The notes under the pieces: generated by a model
Database searches by the model: none
What the model was told of the DNA's origin: nothing
What the model saw: only the letters and a program-made list of their open reading frames with translations
Shown: piece by piece, positions 7,983 through 17,400 of the stretch
Layout: every line of letters begins with the position of its first letter
Position numbering within the stretch: the stretch's first letter is position 1
Program-made: the position numbers and the translations under genes
NCBI GenBank assembly: GCA_903913355.1
Contig: CAIWKU010000226.1
Location: 1 to 33,903, forward strand
Length of the DNA stretch: 33,903 bases
Source: an uncultured Bacteroidota bacterium
GTDB taxonomy: Bacteria > Bacteroidota > Bacteroidia > Chitinophagales > Chitinophagaceae
Direction: 5' to 3'

Positions 7983-8804
7983 ATGTTGGACGGTATTATT
8001 CATTATTTTGAACATATTCCCAGTCTTCACCGCGCCCTGATTCTGGCTGGCGGTATTAGTTTTTTCTGGATGGTAGAAAGTGCCGCTCCTTTATTTTCTT
8101 TTCGCTACCATAAATGGAAACACGCTTCGGTAAATCTCTTTTTTACCCTTACTACCATCATAGTAAATTTTGCTTTTGCTTTATTGATTGTGAAAACCAG
8201 CGACTGGACCATCGCTCATCATTTCGGAATTGTGCAATGGCTGTCATTGCCAACGGGATTATCCCTGATTGTAGGGTTGGTATTGCTTGATTTCGTAGGG
8301 GCCTGGTTGATTCATTATATTGAACACAAGGTAAAATGGATGTGGAAGTTTCATATGGTGCACCATGCAGATACACATGTTGATACCACTACCGCCAACA
8401 GACACCATCCGGGCGAAAGTGTGCTCAGGGCAATTTTTACCCTTATTGGTGTTTTTGTTTGTGGGGTTCCGATGTGGCTGGTAATGATATACCAAAGCCT
8501 AAGTGTGGTACTTACCCAATTCAATCACGCCAATATCCGTTTGCCTTTATGGCTGGATACCTCATTAAGCTGGGTGATTGTTTCTCCGGATATGCATAAA
8601 GTGCATCATCATTATATGCGGCCACAAACGGATAGTAATTATGGAAATATTTTTTCCTTTTGGGACCGACTCTTTGGAACTTATAATCATACGCCTGTAG
8701 ATCAGGTACAATATGGACTGGATGTACTGGATGGAAATCAGGATGAAAATATTCCCTTTCAACTGGGCGTTCCCTTTAACAAAAAAATTAAGACAGATTA
8801 TTGA
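7983..8804 (+). CDS. Sterol desaturase / fatty acid hydroxylase family protein
   Basis: This is a 273-residue integral membrane di-iron enzyme. The histidine clusters that bind the two irons are present in order: HYIEH (111-115), HMVHH (124-128), H182 in FNHAN, and HKVHHH (205-210). Hydrophobic helices lie at about 18-35, 50-72, 88-110 and 147-175. The family hydroxylates or desaturates C-H bonds of lipids (sterols, fatty acids, carotenoids, alkylglycerols). Which lipid is used here cannot be told. It begins 50 bp after the dnaN terminator, and kdsB starts 32 bp downstream, so the two may share a transcript. This would fit a role in envelope lipids, but that is inference. Confidence 0.9.
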   Translation: MLDGIIHYFEHIPSLHRALILAGGISFFWMVESAAPLFSFRYHKWKHASVNLFFTLTTIIVNFAFALLIVKTSDWTIAHHFGIVQWLSLPTGLSLIVGLVLLDFVGAWLIHYIEHKVKWMWKFHMVHHADTHVDTTTANRHHPGESVLRAIFTLIGVFVCGVPMWLVMIYQSLSVVLTQFNHANIRLPLWLDTSLSWVIVSPDMHKVHHHYMRPQTDSNYGNIFSFWDRLFGTYNHTPVDQVQYGLDVLDGNQDENIPFQLGVPFNKKIKTDY

Positions 8805-8836
8805 TCTTGTCAGCATCTTTGCAACAAATACGATAC

Positions 8837-9562
8837 ATGAAAAGAATCGCCATGATACCTGCCCGTTATGCCGCTACGCGTTTTCCGGCTAAACTGATGC
8901 AGCTGCTTGGCAATAAAACCGTTATTCGTCATACTTATGATAATACGGCAGCCACGGGGTTGTTTGATGAGGTATATGTGGTTACTGACAGTGAAACTAT
9001 TTTTAATGAGATTACCCAACATGGTGGCAAAGCCGTGATGAGTAAAAAAACGCATGAGAGTGGTAGCGACAGGATTGCAGAAGCCGTGTGTGATATGAAC
9101 ATTGATATTGTGGTAAACGTGCAGGGTGACGAGCCTTTTGTAAAACGTGAACCGCTGGAAAAATTATTACAGGTTTTTGACGGAAAAGAGGGAGAAAAAA
9201 TCCAGGTAGCGTCTCTTATGCAGGTAATGAAAGAGCAGGCGTTTATTGATGACCCCAACTATGTGAAAGTTGCCGTTGATAAAAATATGTTCTCGCTTAT
9301 GTTTTCAAGAAGTGTGATTCCTTACCCAAGAAACAAAAACAGTGAACCCGTTTATTACGAACATATCGGTGTATATGCTTTTCGGAAAGAGGCGCTAATT
9401 CAATTCACTAAATGGGAAATGACTCCGCTGGAACAAACGGAAAAAATTGAATGCTTGCGCTATCTTGAAAATGGTATCCCCTTAAAAATGGTGGTAACCG
9501 ATTATATGGGTATTGAGATTGATACGCCGGAGGATTTACAAAGAGCGGCTTTATTATTATAG
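8837..9562 (+). CDS. kdsB: 3-deoxy-manno-octulosonate cytidylyltransferase KdsB
   Basis: KdsB activates Kdo with CTP to CMP-Kdo, the donor for the inner core of lipopolysaccharide. The ATG at 8837 gives MKRIAMIPARYAATRFPAKL, the family's nucleotide-binding N terminus. An upstream TTG at 8801 would only add residues without homology and overlap the previous gene. Other signatures are THESGSDRIAEA (72-83), VNVQGDEPFV (93-102) and EIDTPEDLQRA near the C terminus, for a 241-residue cytosolic enzyme. Some bacteria use a KdsB homologue that prefers 8-amino-Kdo. The KdnB-like gene at 19421 makes that possible here, but the sequence alone does not decide. Confidence 0.94.
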   Translation: MKRIAMIPARYAATRFPAKLMQLLGNKTVIRHTYDNTAATGLFDEVYVVTDSETIFNEITQHGGKAVMSKKTHESGSDRIAEAVCDMNIDIVVNVQGDEPFVKREPLEKLLQVFDGKEGEKIQVASLMQVMKEQAFIDDPNYVKVAVDKNMFSLMFSRSVIPYPRNKNSEPVYYEHIGVYAFRKEALIQFTKWEMTPLEQTEKIECLRYLENGIPLKMVVTDYMGIEIDTPEDLQRAALLL

Positions 9563-9655
9563 TCAACCGGGCTTCTTGCTTTCACCCATAAAAATTTGCT
9601 GAACTATCTGAATTTCAGGGTCTTTGCTTATCTTACTGTTTCTAAACGATTGCAC

Positions 9656-11005
9656 ATGAACAAAAGCAAACTCCTTCGCTGGTCTATTGTTGTGGCCCTT
9701 GCCGGTTTTATTTTTGGTTTTGATACCGTGGTAATTTCAGGTGCCAATCAGCCCATCAAAGAATTATGGCATACTTCCCCTTTGTTTCATGGGTTCTTTA
9801 TCATGTCAATGGCTTTATGGGGTACTGTTTTGGGCGCTATTTTTGGGGGCGTTCCCACTGAAAAATATGGCCGGAAAACCGTTTTGCTTTGGGTGGGCAT
9901 CTTGTTTGCAGTTTCTGCTGTAGGCTCTGCTTTTGCCGGAAATCCATATATATTCTCTTTCTTCCGGTTTATCGGTGGTGTGGGTATCGGCGTTTCTTCC
10001 GTGGTGGCGCCTATTTATATTTCTGAAATCTCAACACCGGTTACCCGTGGCAGACTCGGTGCATTGTATCAATTCAATATTGTGTTTGGTATTTTGATCG
10101 CATTTCTCTCAAATTATTTTTTACAGGGCGTAGGGGGTAGTAATGACTGGCGCTGGATGTTGGGGGTATTGGCTATCCCTTCTTTTATTTATACTGCCCT
10201 GGTTTTCGGAATCTCAGAAAGCCCGAGATGGCTGATATCCAAAAAGAATGATCTGGTTTCTGCTAAAAAAATCATGTTACAAATTGGCGTTACCTACGTA
10301 GAAGCTGAAACAGCGGCTATTTTACAGAGTAATGAACACGAATCGGGAGCAGGTAAAGCTCTTCGATTTTTTAGTGCTAAACACAAAAAAATTATCGGTC
10401 TGGCATTTATGGTCGCTTTTTTTAACCAGTTATCCGGTATCAATTTCATTCTTTACTATGCCCCGGAAATCCTGGAAAAAGCCGGATTGGCTGCAAAAGA
10501 ATCGCTTTTTAATTCAATTGCCATTGGTGGCATTAACCTCGTATTCACTTTTGTGGGTTTATACCTGATTGACCGCTTGGGAAGAAAAACCTTATTGATC
10601 ATTGGCTCGTTTGGTTATATCCTGAGCCTCTCCATGGTATCCTTTGCCTTCTATTCGCATGCCGGCTCGTTGTTCTTAATGAGTTTTTTATTACTCTTTA
10701 TTGCGGCCCATGCTATTGGACAAGGCGCTGTTATCTGGGTATTTATTTCTGAGATTTTTCCTAATAAAATACGAAGTGCCGGACAATCTTTCGGCGCCAG
10801 TATTCACTGGGTATTTGCTGCCCTGATTACCCTAATCACCCCGGTATTTTTAGATAAAGACAATGGTATTTTCAAAGAAAACCCCTGGCCTATTTTTGCT
10901 TTTTTTGCCTGTATGATGGTATTACAATTAGTTTGGGTGCTTACCAGTGTTCCTGAAACCAAAGGTGTTTCTTTGGAGGCCCTGGAACAAAAGTTAAGCG
11001 CATAA
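9656..11005 (+). CDS. Sugar porter family MFS transporter
   Basis: This is a 449-residue inner-membrane protein with 12 predicted helices. Sugar porter (XylE/GLUT-like) signatures are all present: GFIFGFDTVVISGA in TM1, GRKTVLL after TM2, RFIGGVGIGVSSVVAPIYIS with EISTPVTRGRLG in TM4, SESPRWL before the central loop, NQLSGINFILYYAPEI in TM7, DRLGRKTLL after TM8, and PETKGVSLEALE after TM12. It imports a monosaccharide or similar, probably with protons. The substrate (xylose, glucose, arabinose and others) is not evident. I place the start at the ATG at 9656 rather than the TTG at 9596, which would prepend 20 residues. The gene starts about 93 bp after kdsB with no terminator seen between them. 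Confidence 0.93.
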   Translation: MNKSKLLRWSIVVALAGFIFGFDTVVISGANQPIKELWHTSPLFHGFFIMSMALWGTVLGAIFGGVPTEKYGRKTVLLWVGILFAVSAVGSAFAGNPYIFSFFRFIGGVGIGVSSVVAPIYISEISTPVTRGRLGALYQFNIVFGILIAFLSNYFLQGVGGSNDWRWMLGVLAIPSFIYTALVFGISESPRWLISKKNDLVSAKKIMLQIGVTYVEAETAAILQSNEHESGAGKALRFFSAKHKKIIGLAFMVAFFNQLSGINFILYYAPEILEKAGLAAKESLFNSIAIGGINLVFTFVGLYLIDRLGRKTLLIIGSFGYILSLSMVSFAFYSHAGSLFLMSFLLLFIAAHAIGQGAVIWVFISEIFPNKIRSAGQSFGASIHWVFAALITLITPVFLDKDNGIFKENPWPIFAFFACMMVLQLVWVLTSVPETKGVSLEALEQKLSA

Positions 11006-11187
11006 CCCGGTCTTTCTTCGCGTGTATGCAAACAAGTCTCTTGTAATACTGTTAAAAGGGCGCATAATATCCAATAACTAATACTAAACTACATACTAGC
11101 GCTTAGTCATTATTCGTTCTAAGTTAGTAGTCATAATATCAGGTAGACGCACAGGTTTATGTAATAGTTTTAGACTGGATATTACAG

Positions 11188-11195
11188 TAAATTTG
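11188..11195 (+). promoter_or_regulatory. Putative -7 box upstream of the Hpt gene
   Basis: TAAATTTG fits TAnnTTTG and lies 41 bp before the ATG at 11236. No clear TTTG is seen at the -33 position (only a T run at 11168-11171), so strength is uncertain. It supports starting the Hpt gene at 11236 and not at 11197, which would sit at or before the transcription start. Confidence 0.45.
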
Positions 11196-11235
11196 TATGT
11201 GGTCTGATTTTTGTCTCCAGATTACGAATTTCACT

Positions 11236-11610
11236 ATGTCTGAATATCCTAAATTATATAACCTGGTTATCCTGGAAGAGTTGGGAGACCCATCGGCTAT
11301 TCTGGAAGTGCTTTCCATGTTTTTTGACAGCGCTCCCAATGATATTCAAGAGCTGGAAAAGTTGTTTGTTGAGAAAAAAGCTATTCCGCTTAGTCAGTTA
11401 GCCCACAAAATAAAAACCGTTGTTTCGCTTTTACAATCGTTTCGTTTAATCGACCTCTTGAAAACAATTGAAACCCGCACCAAAGAAACGGGGGACGTAG
11501 CTATTGTAGCAAAAGAGGTGGCTGAAGTGGTTTCTCTTTTTGCAGAATTGGAAAAACAACTACACCAGGAATGGGAAAGATTGAAAAAAGAACAGTCAAC
11601 CCATCACTGA
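11236..11610 (+). CDS. Hpt (histidine phosphotransfer) domain protein
   Basis: This is a small cytosolic all-helical protein of 124 residues, made of one Hpt domain. The phosphoacceptor is most likely H57 in SQLAHKIKTVVSLLQSF (53-69). The usual pattern is AHxLKGxS, and here K60 is kept but the following glycine is T61. An amphipathic N-terminal half (LEELGDPSAILEVLSMFF) and a C-terminal coiled segment (FAELEKQLHQEWERLKKEQ) complete the bundle. It would pass phosphate between receivers. The next gene, 37 bp downstream, is a lone receiver, its natural partner. No histidine kinase is nearby, so input must come from elsewhere. The upstream ATG at 11197 is rejected because it overlaps the promoter box. 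Confidence 0.78.
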   Translation: MSEYPKLYNLVILEELGDPSAILEVLSMFFDSAPNDIQELEKLFVEKKAIPLSQLAHKIKTVVSLLQSFRLIDLLKTIETRTKETGDVAIVAKEVAEVVSLFAELEKQLHQEWERLKKEQSTHH

Positions 11611-11647
11611 AGTGTTTATCATTCATTAAAACTGTCAGAGTCAGCGT

Positions 11648-12022
11648 ATGACAATACTTGTCGCAGAAGACGAACCTATGTTACTCAAAACCATTGAGTT
11701 AAAATTGAAGAAAGAAGGGTATGAGGTAATTGCCACCGCCGATGGTCGCGAAGCAATTGAGAAAATAGAAGCGTCTAGTCCCGATATGGTGATTACCGAT
11801 ATTATGATGCCTTTCTCTTCCGGACTTGAGATTATTTCTTTGGTACGCCAAAAAATAAAAAAGAAGATCCCGATCATTATTCTTTCTGCCATAGAGCAGG
11901 AAAAAGTTGTGCTGGAAGCTTTTGAACTAGGGGCCGATGATTATATCACAAAACCTTTTAGCCTCAACGAACTAACAATACGAGTAAAAAAATTAATGAT
12001 TCAATCTCAAAGAAATGGCTAA
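11648..12022 (+). CDS. Single-domain CheY-like response regulator
   Basis: A 124-residue receiver domain with nothing attached. The active site is complete: E7-D8 acid pocket, D51 phosphoacceptor in ITDIMMP, S80 at the Thr/Ser switch position and K102 in ITKPF. The GADDYITKPF stretch is typical of OmpR-type receivers, but no DNA-binding or enzymatic output domain follows. The output is therefore likely a protein contact or relay to the Hpt protein upstream. It lies in a run Hpt > receiver (37 bp) > YaiO-type porin (39 bp) > unknown membrane protein, suggesting that it controls the polysaccharide machinery rather than transcription. That role is inference. Confidence 0.93.
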   Translation: MTILVAEDEPMLLKTIELKLKKEGYEVIATADGREAIEKIEASSPDMVITDIMMPFSSGLEIISLVRQKIKKKIPIIILSAIEQEKVVLEAFELGADDYITKPFSLNELTIRVKKLMIQSQRNG

Positions 12023-12061
12023 CACCAATTATTTATTTCCAAAATATTACCCTGCCCTGGT

Positions 12062-13327
12062 ATGACTATTTCTTTTCAAAAAAGATATTTCTGTTTATGC
12101 CTCTTGCTTACCCTTGCGCTTGGTGTTGCTGCACAGGAGCAGGATACGCTTAGCTCGGATGGATTATTACTGGCTGCCCGACACAGGGCATTTGAAAAAA
12201 ACGATTACCCAAAAGCAAAAGAATATTTATACAAAGCTTTGCTAATCAGTCCCAACTATGCCGATATCCGCATATTTCTCGGGCGAATTCATACCTGGAC
12301 AAAAAACTACGACAGTGCCAGATATTATTTTTCATCGGTCTTAGATAAAGACCCTTCATATGAAGATGCTTCTGCTGCATTGGCCGATCTGGAATACTGG
12401 ACAGATAATAATAAAGTATCGCTGGCGGTTTGTGAAACGGGATTAAAATATCATCCGGCTTCTCAAACGCTGTTGGTGAAAAAAGCACGTGTTTTGTATG
12501 AATTAAAGCAATATCCGGATGCGGAACTGACTATAGAAAAAGCTTTAAACATTAATAAAAACAATACCGAAGTAAGGGCCTGGTCAAGCAGGATCAAAGA
12601 ATCCTCTTTAAAAAACAAAATCAGCTTTGATTATGATTATGTTTATTTCGATAAGCAGTTTGCCAACCCCTGGCACCAGGCAAGTTTTGATTATACCCGA
12701 GTAACGGGTATCGGTTCAGTAACCGGCAGAATTAACTATGCAAATCGATTTACTGAAAATGGTGTTCAATACGAAATAGAAGCCTATCCGCATATATCCA
12801 AAACTTTCTATGCTTATCTGAACGCAGGATATTCTGCCAATGATGGTGTTTTTCCGGGATGGCGTGGTGGGTTTTCCCTATACGCCAATCTGCCCAAAAG
12901 TTATGAAGGAGAATTGGGGGTTCGTTATCTGCAATTTTCAGGTTCGCCTACCTGGATATATACTGGCTACCTGGGTAAATATTATAAAAGTTGGCTCTTT
13001 GGCGCCAGGGCCTATCTTACCCCTAGCACTTATACCAGCACACCCTCCGCATCTTATACAGCTTCAGCAAGATATTATTATGGCGGAGCGGATGAGTGGT
13101 TGGGCTTTACTGGCGGTTATGGCATTTCTCCGGATGACAGATTGAATTCTATTTTGTTAGATAGTAAAATACGGCTACTCACTTATAAAGTCGGCGCCTC
13201 TTATAGAAAAAAAATATCCCGCTTAAATGTATTGAGCGCCGATATTACCTGGTATAATCAGGAATACCTTCCCGGATCTTATGGAAACCAATATCAATTA
13301 AGCATTGGATGGCTACATCGCTTTTAA
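12062..13327 (+). CDS. YaiO-family outer-membrane protein: TPR domain plus beta-barrel
   Basis: This is a 421-residue exported protein. The signal peptide covers residues 1-24 or 25 (LLLTLALGVAAQ). TPR-like helical repeats follow at about 35-185, e.g. NDYPKAKEYLYKALLISPNY, YDSARYYFSSVLDKDPSY and YPDAELTIEKALNINKNN. The rest (about 195-421) is a beta-strand-rich, Tyr/Gly-rich region ending in Phe, as in outer-membrane barrels, and resembles YaiO. This architecture, periplasmic TPRs plus a barrel, is shared with PgaA- and NfrA-type exopolysaccharide porins, though the barrel here is smaller. In context it is the likely outer-membrane exit of the glycan made by the GT2 fusion encoded at 14498-18088. 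The next gene starts 19 bp inside its 3' end. Confidence 0.85.
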   Translation: MTISFQKRYFCLCLLLTLALGVAAQEQDTLSSDGLLLAARHRAFEKNDYPKAKEYLYKALLISPNYADIRIFLGRIHTWTKNYDSARYYFSSVLDKDPSYEDASAALADLEYWTDNNKVSLAVCETGLKYHPASQTLLVKKARVLYELKQYPDAELTIEKALNINKNNTEVRAWSSRIKESSLKNKISFDYDYVYFDKQFANPWHQASFDYTRVTGIGSVTGRINYANRFTENGVQYEIEAYPHISKTFYAYLNAGYSANDGVFPGWRGGFSLYANLPKSYEGELGVRYLQFSGSPTWIYTGYLGKYYKSWLFGARAYLTPSTYTSTPSASYTASARYYYGGADEWLGFTGGYGISPDDRLNSILLDSKIRLLTYKVGASYRKKISRLNVLSADITWYNQEYLPGSYGNQYQLSIGWLHRF

Positions 13328-14490
13328 ACAAACCGAAGATCTCCTGGCTCCAAGCATTGATTGTTCTGGTGCTTTTACTGCCTTTATGGATGTCGTTATC
13401 CTGGTTCTTCACAAAAAAAAGAATATTAGTTGCTGCTGTAATTGATAAAACGGTACTTACACAAAATGGCCAGGAGCATATTTCTCTTACCTGGGTTTTG
13501 AACCACGAAAAATTTACAAAAAACGATCGTTCCCTATATAATAATAAGCGCGACTATTTTGGTTTCTTTCCCGAAGAAAAAGAGGAATTCAGGTTAAAAG
13601 GATTAGAGCGTTTTTCAAATGATAAACTTACCCAACTTAGTAATGATGCCGATCTGGCTTATATCACCGATTCCTATGGTATCTATAAAAACGAATGGTA
13701 CAAACAAGGTGACGCGAAAGAAAGATCAGGAATGGTATACGGGGGAATGAGTAAACAGGATTTGTTTTTATTACAAAAAATGAAAGAAAAACATAAGTTG
13801 GTGATTACCGAATTCAATTGCCTCGGATCACCAACCGATTCTTCTGTAAGAAATGGTTTTGAAAATACATTTGGTATTCATTGGTCGGGTTGGATAGGTC
13901 GCTATTTTGATTCATTTGATACAACAAAGAATAAAGAACTTCCCCGCTGGCTGATCTATAATTATAAAATAAGGCACCACGGCGAATGGCCTTTCAAAAA
14001 AAGCGGGATTGCATTTATTCATTCCGATGACCGTGTGGTGATCCTTGAAAACGATACACACTTGGTTAACGACCTTCCGCATATATATGCTTCAACAGAG
14101 GCTATTACCGAGTATGGTGTTCCCGAAAAAATCCATTATGCTTTCTGGTTTGATGTGATTTCTGTGGATACAACTATCAATAAAATAATTGCTCACTATC
14201 AAATTGATGCAAACAAACCCGGGCTGGCGGTTCTTGCAGAAAATGGAATACCCGCACAGTTTCCGGCCATTACCATTCATAGTAACAAGGATTATCGGTT
14301 CTTTTATTTTTCCGGAGATTTTTGTGATAATCCCATCGAATTAGGCAGTTCTTATTTTACTGGGGTTCATTTTTTTCGTTGGTTTATGTACAATAAACTG
14401 GACCCCCAGGAGCGTAAAAGTTTTTTCTGGACCTTCTATCGCCCCCTGGTGAGTAAGATTTTGAACGAGTATTATTCATTGAAACTTTGA
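13309..14490 (+). CDS. Membrane-anchored periplasmic protein of unknown function
   Basis: I do not recognise a family. The 393-residue protein has one N-terminal transmembrane helix (about 12-34, preceded by Lys, no cleavage site), so most of it should face the periplasm. Strand-like segments ILVAAVIDKTVL (39-50), ADLAYITDSYGIY (114-126), KLVITEFNCLGS (163-174) and GIAFIHSDDRVVIL (233-246) alternate with helices in a way that suggests a Rossmann-like alpha/beta fold, possibly a glutamine-amidotransferase- or ThuA-like one. C171 would then sit at a nucleophile-elbow-like turn, but this is weak. Trp and Tyr are abundant, as in carbohydrate-binding proteins. The ATG at 13309 overlaps the porin gene by 19 bp, and the next Met lies after the helix, so this start is favoured. 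It probably works with the porin and synthase. Confidence 0.75.
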   Translation: MATSLLNKPKISWLQALIVLVLLLPLWMSLSWFFTKKRILVAAVIDKTVLTQNGQEHISLTWVLNHEKFTKNDRSLYNNKRDYFGFFPEEKEEFRLKGLERFSNDKLTQLSNDADLAYITDSYGIYKNEWYKQGDAKERSGMVYGGMSKQDLFLLQKMKEKHKLVITEFNCLGSPTDSSVRNGFENTFGIHWSGWIGRYFDSFDTTKNKELPRWLIYNYKIRHHGEWPFKKSGIAFIHSDDRVVILENDTHLVNDLPHIYASTEAITEYGVPEKIHYAFWFDVISVDTTINKIIAHYQIDANKPGLAVLAENGIPAQFPAITIHSNKDYRFFYFSGDFCDNPIELGSSYFTGVHFFRWFMYNKLDPQERKSFFWTFYRPLVSKILNEYYSLKL

Positions 14491-14497
14491 TTGATCC

Positions 14498-17400
14498 TTA
14501 GTGAGGTCGGAACTTTAGCAAAATACTATCGGGTACAATTTTAAGGCTTCCCTGAATCTGCCTGTTCTTTGCAAGAAAGGCATTGAAGGCTGCTGTTAAT
14601 TCATTTTGTTTGTCGGGATTCTGTTCCGGCGTTAGCTCCATATTCTGTCCTATACGAAACAGGTTATTGTTGCTTAACATAAACCCACCTTTAATAAAAT
14701 CAACCAGATCATTTTTGGTTTGCATGATTGGATAAGCATGGATATTTCTAAAACCTCTGGTAGTATCCAAGCCTGTACCCATCCAACTGGCCACAGAAGG
14801 GGTTTTTATTTTATAGGATTTCTTCAACCAGGCAAGCAGGCTTGGGGTTATATCAAAATGTGTTGAGATAGAAGAAAAACGAGCCGTTCTTTTTAGTAAT
14901 GGAGAATAGATTATCAGGGGTACATGGTACCTGTCTATTTTATTATTCATGGGTATTTCCGGCATCCGGTGATCTCCTGTGATCAGAAAAACCGTGTTGG
15001 CAAAATCCGGTCTTTTACTGTATTCATGTATAAAATTATTTATTGCATCATCCATGTACAAGATACTGGCAAATTGATATTGATAGTTTCTTCTTTGTTT
15101 TTTAACCTCCTCTGTTAATCCCAATGCAGTCATCCTGTCTTCGAATTTCTGAAGATATTTAGCCTGTTCATTAATCTTAAACGGATCATGTGTTGAAACC
15201 GTCAGGATAATATTTACCGAAGGCTTTCCCGAAGTCGGGCTTTTTTGTGTTAGCTCCATATAATGCCGAAACAACTCTTTATCACCATATCCCCAGGTAA
15301 ACCCATTTTGAGAAGGCATTTTGGTATAACCAGCCGGGAAGCTTTTTCCATCATTAATAAAACCAATAGTATTCTTCCTAAGAAACACATCCATATTATC
15401 AAACTGAGATTCGCCGCCATAATAAAAAGAACTTGTATATCCATTATGTTCAAGCACGTTTAGAAGGGAGAGGTGGGGTGGCATACGATTACCTAATTCA
15501 TTAAACCCGTTTTTTGTAAATGGTAAAGAACCTACTAAAGAAGGTAGCACCGCAAAAGTTCTACCTCCTTCACTTAGAAAATTTTGCCAATAAAGACTTT
15601 TCCCGGCCAGGGAATCTATAAAAGGAGTAAAATTTCCCAGATAAGCCCCCTCATTTGTAAATGCCCTGCCCAATCCTTCCACCAGCAGAATCACAATATT
15701 GGGAGGAGTCTGTTTATGATTAAAAAATGGCGATAGCACATCAACAGAAGTATCGACAGAATGAAGAAACGGGTAATTTTTTTCATCTATATAGCGAAAT
15801 ATAGAAGAATCGTTTTTTGTATTACCAACAGCATAATCGCCAGAATAAGCATCTGAATAAATATCCGTTTCAACAGCCGGCGGGAAAAAATATTGATAAC
15901 TCTTAGAGAAAAAATAATCTGCTTTATTAATCGACAAATTGTTACTGTATTCCTGTCCGGGTAGCCATGAATCCGTCAAGTCTGCAATACCTGATCCACT
16001 TAGAAAAATAAAAAAGATAAATAACACAAAAGAGGCCAGCCCTCTTATTTTTATCCTGGGCGGGAAGTAGATAAATGCGCCGATCGACAATGCGACCAAT
16101 ACAACAAGAATCAGGATCAAAGAAATGGGAACGCCACCCGATGCTCCAACAGTTTGCCGGATATCTGCTATCGAATATACCCAGAGATCGGCACCAAGGG
16201 GCACGAGCGTCTTAATAAAATATTGCGAAAGCAATAGCTGAATCAATACCAAAACAATGGCGCCTACAATAAATAGCGTTTTCGCGATTTTTTCCTTTAT
16301 CAGAAATAAAAAACTAAACACAAGGAATATTGGCGCAATTATTTTCAGAAAAAATGAAAAGTCTTTTGCAAAACCATACAATACCACTTTCCAAAAAAAA
16401 GCCGGAGTGCCATGTTGAGAATAATCAATAGCTAACTCAATCCCTCTGGCAAATAATAGTAATCCCAGTAAAACAAAAACAAGACTGCTATACTCCGTAA
16501 AAGATCTGGAAATAAACAGTACCGCTTTTGAAATCGCCGGAACAATGCTTCTTTCCAAAAGTGATGCTGCATGATTCTTTTTAGGTATTTCAGGAACCGT
16601 TTTTTCTTGGAGTGCTGGTGTATTTTGGGAGCCTGGAGAGATGGGTATTGGGGCCGATTCTGTTTTTTTAGCAAATCCCTGCCTGGTCATCTCACCCCAG
16701 CTTTTCTCCTTTTTGAAAAGATCAAACAGTCCCTTAATCGCACTCCAAACCACAAATGGATGATAATAGAATGGTTCGGTAAGTCCAGTAAGCATTAATC
16801 GTAGAATATCAATCCTTCGTCTGTATTGATTGAACGTGACAACCTCCATTAAAATAGCAAAACAGGAATAGAGATAGCTGAAAAAAATAATAAAGAAAAA
16901 ATAGGTTAAGAAAAATCCCCAATCCATCATTCCGAGTAATGCAAAAATCAGAAAACAGATAAACCCAAAAAATTCGATTGCGGGGGCGCACAATTCAAAA
17001 AAGAACCAATATGGATAACTCAGCATGCCCAATAGATTGTACCTGGGATTGAAGAACATGATCCGGTGAAAATATAATGTTTCAAAGGTTCCCCTTATCC
17101 ATCGGTTACGCTGCCTTCCCAAAATCTGGAATGAGGCGGGTGCTTCAGTCCAGCACAAAGGATCTGGTATATAAGTAACCACATATTCCTCTCCTCTCTC
17201 TTCCATCAGTCTCCGCATCCTTACCACCAGCTCCATATCTTCTCCTACCGTGTTGGTATTATATCCTCCGCATTGTATGGCGATCTCTTTATCAAAAGCA
17301 CCAAAAGCACCGGATATTAGCATCAGTCCATTTAATCGGGTCCAGGCCATTCTTCCTAAAATAAATGCCCGTATATATTCGAGTATCTGTATCTGTGGGA

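Noticed and set aside
8801-8836. TTG start extending kdsB upstream
   Set aside because: The 12 added residues are not KdsB-like and overlap the hydroxylase gene. The ATG at 8837 gives the canonical N terminus.
9596-9655. TTG start extending the sugar porter
   Set aside because: Adds 20 residues before TM1 without family support; the ATG at 9656 is adjacent to TM1 as usual.
11006-11235. Possible small RNA or tRNA in the gap before the Hpt gene
   Set aside because: The 230-bp stretch is AT-rich with only a 5-bp hairpin near 11032-11044 and no cloverleaf or conserved RNA structure that I can see.
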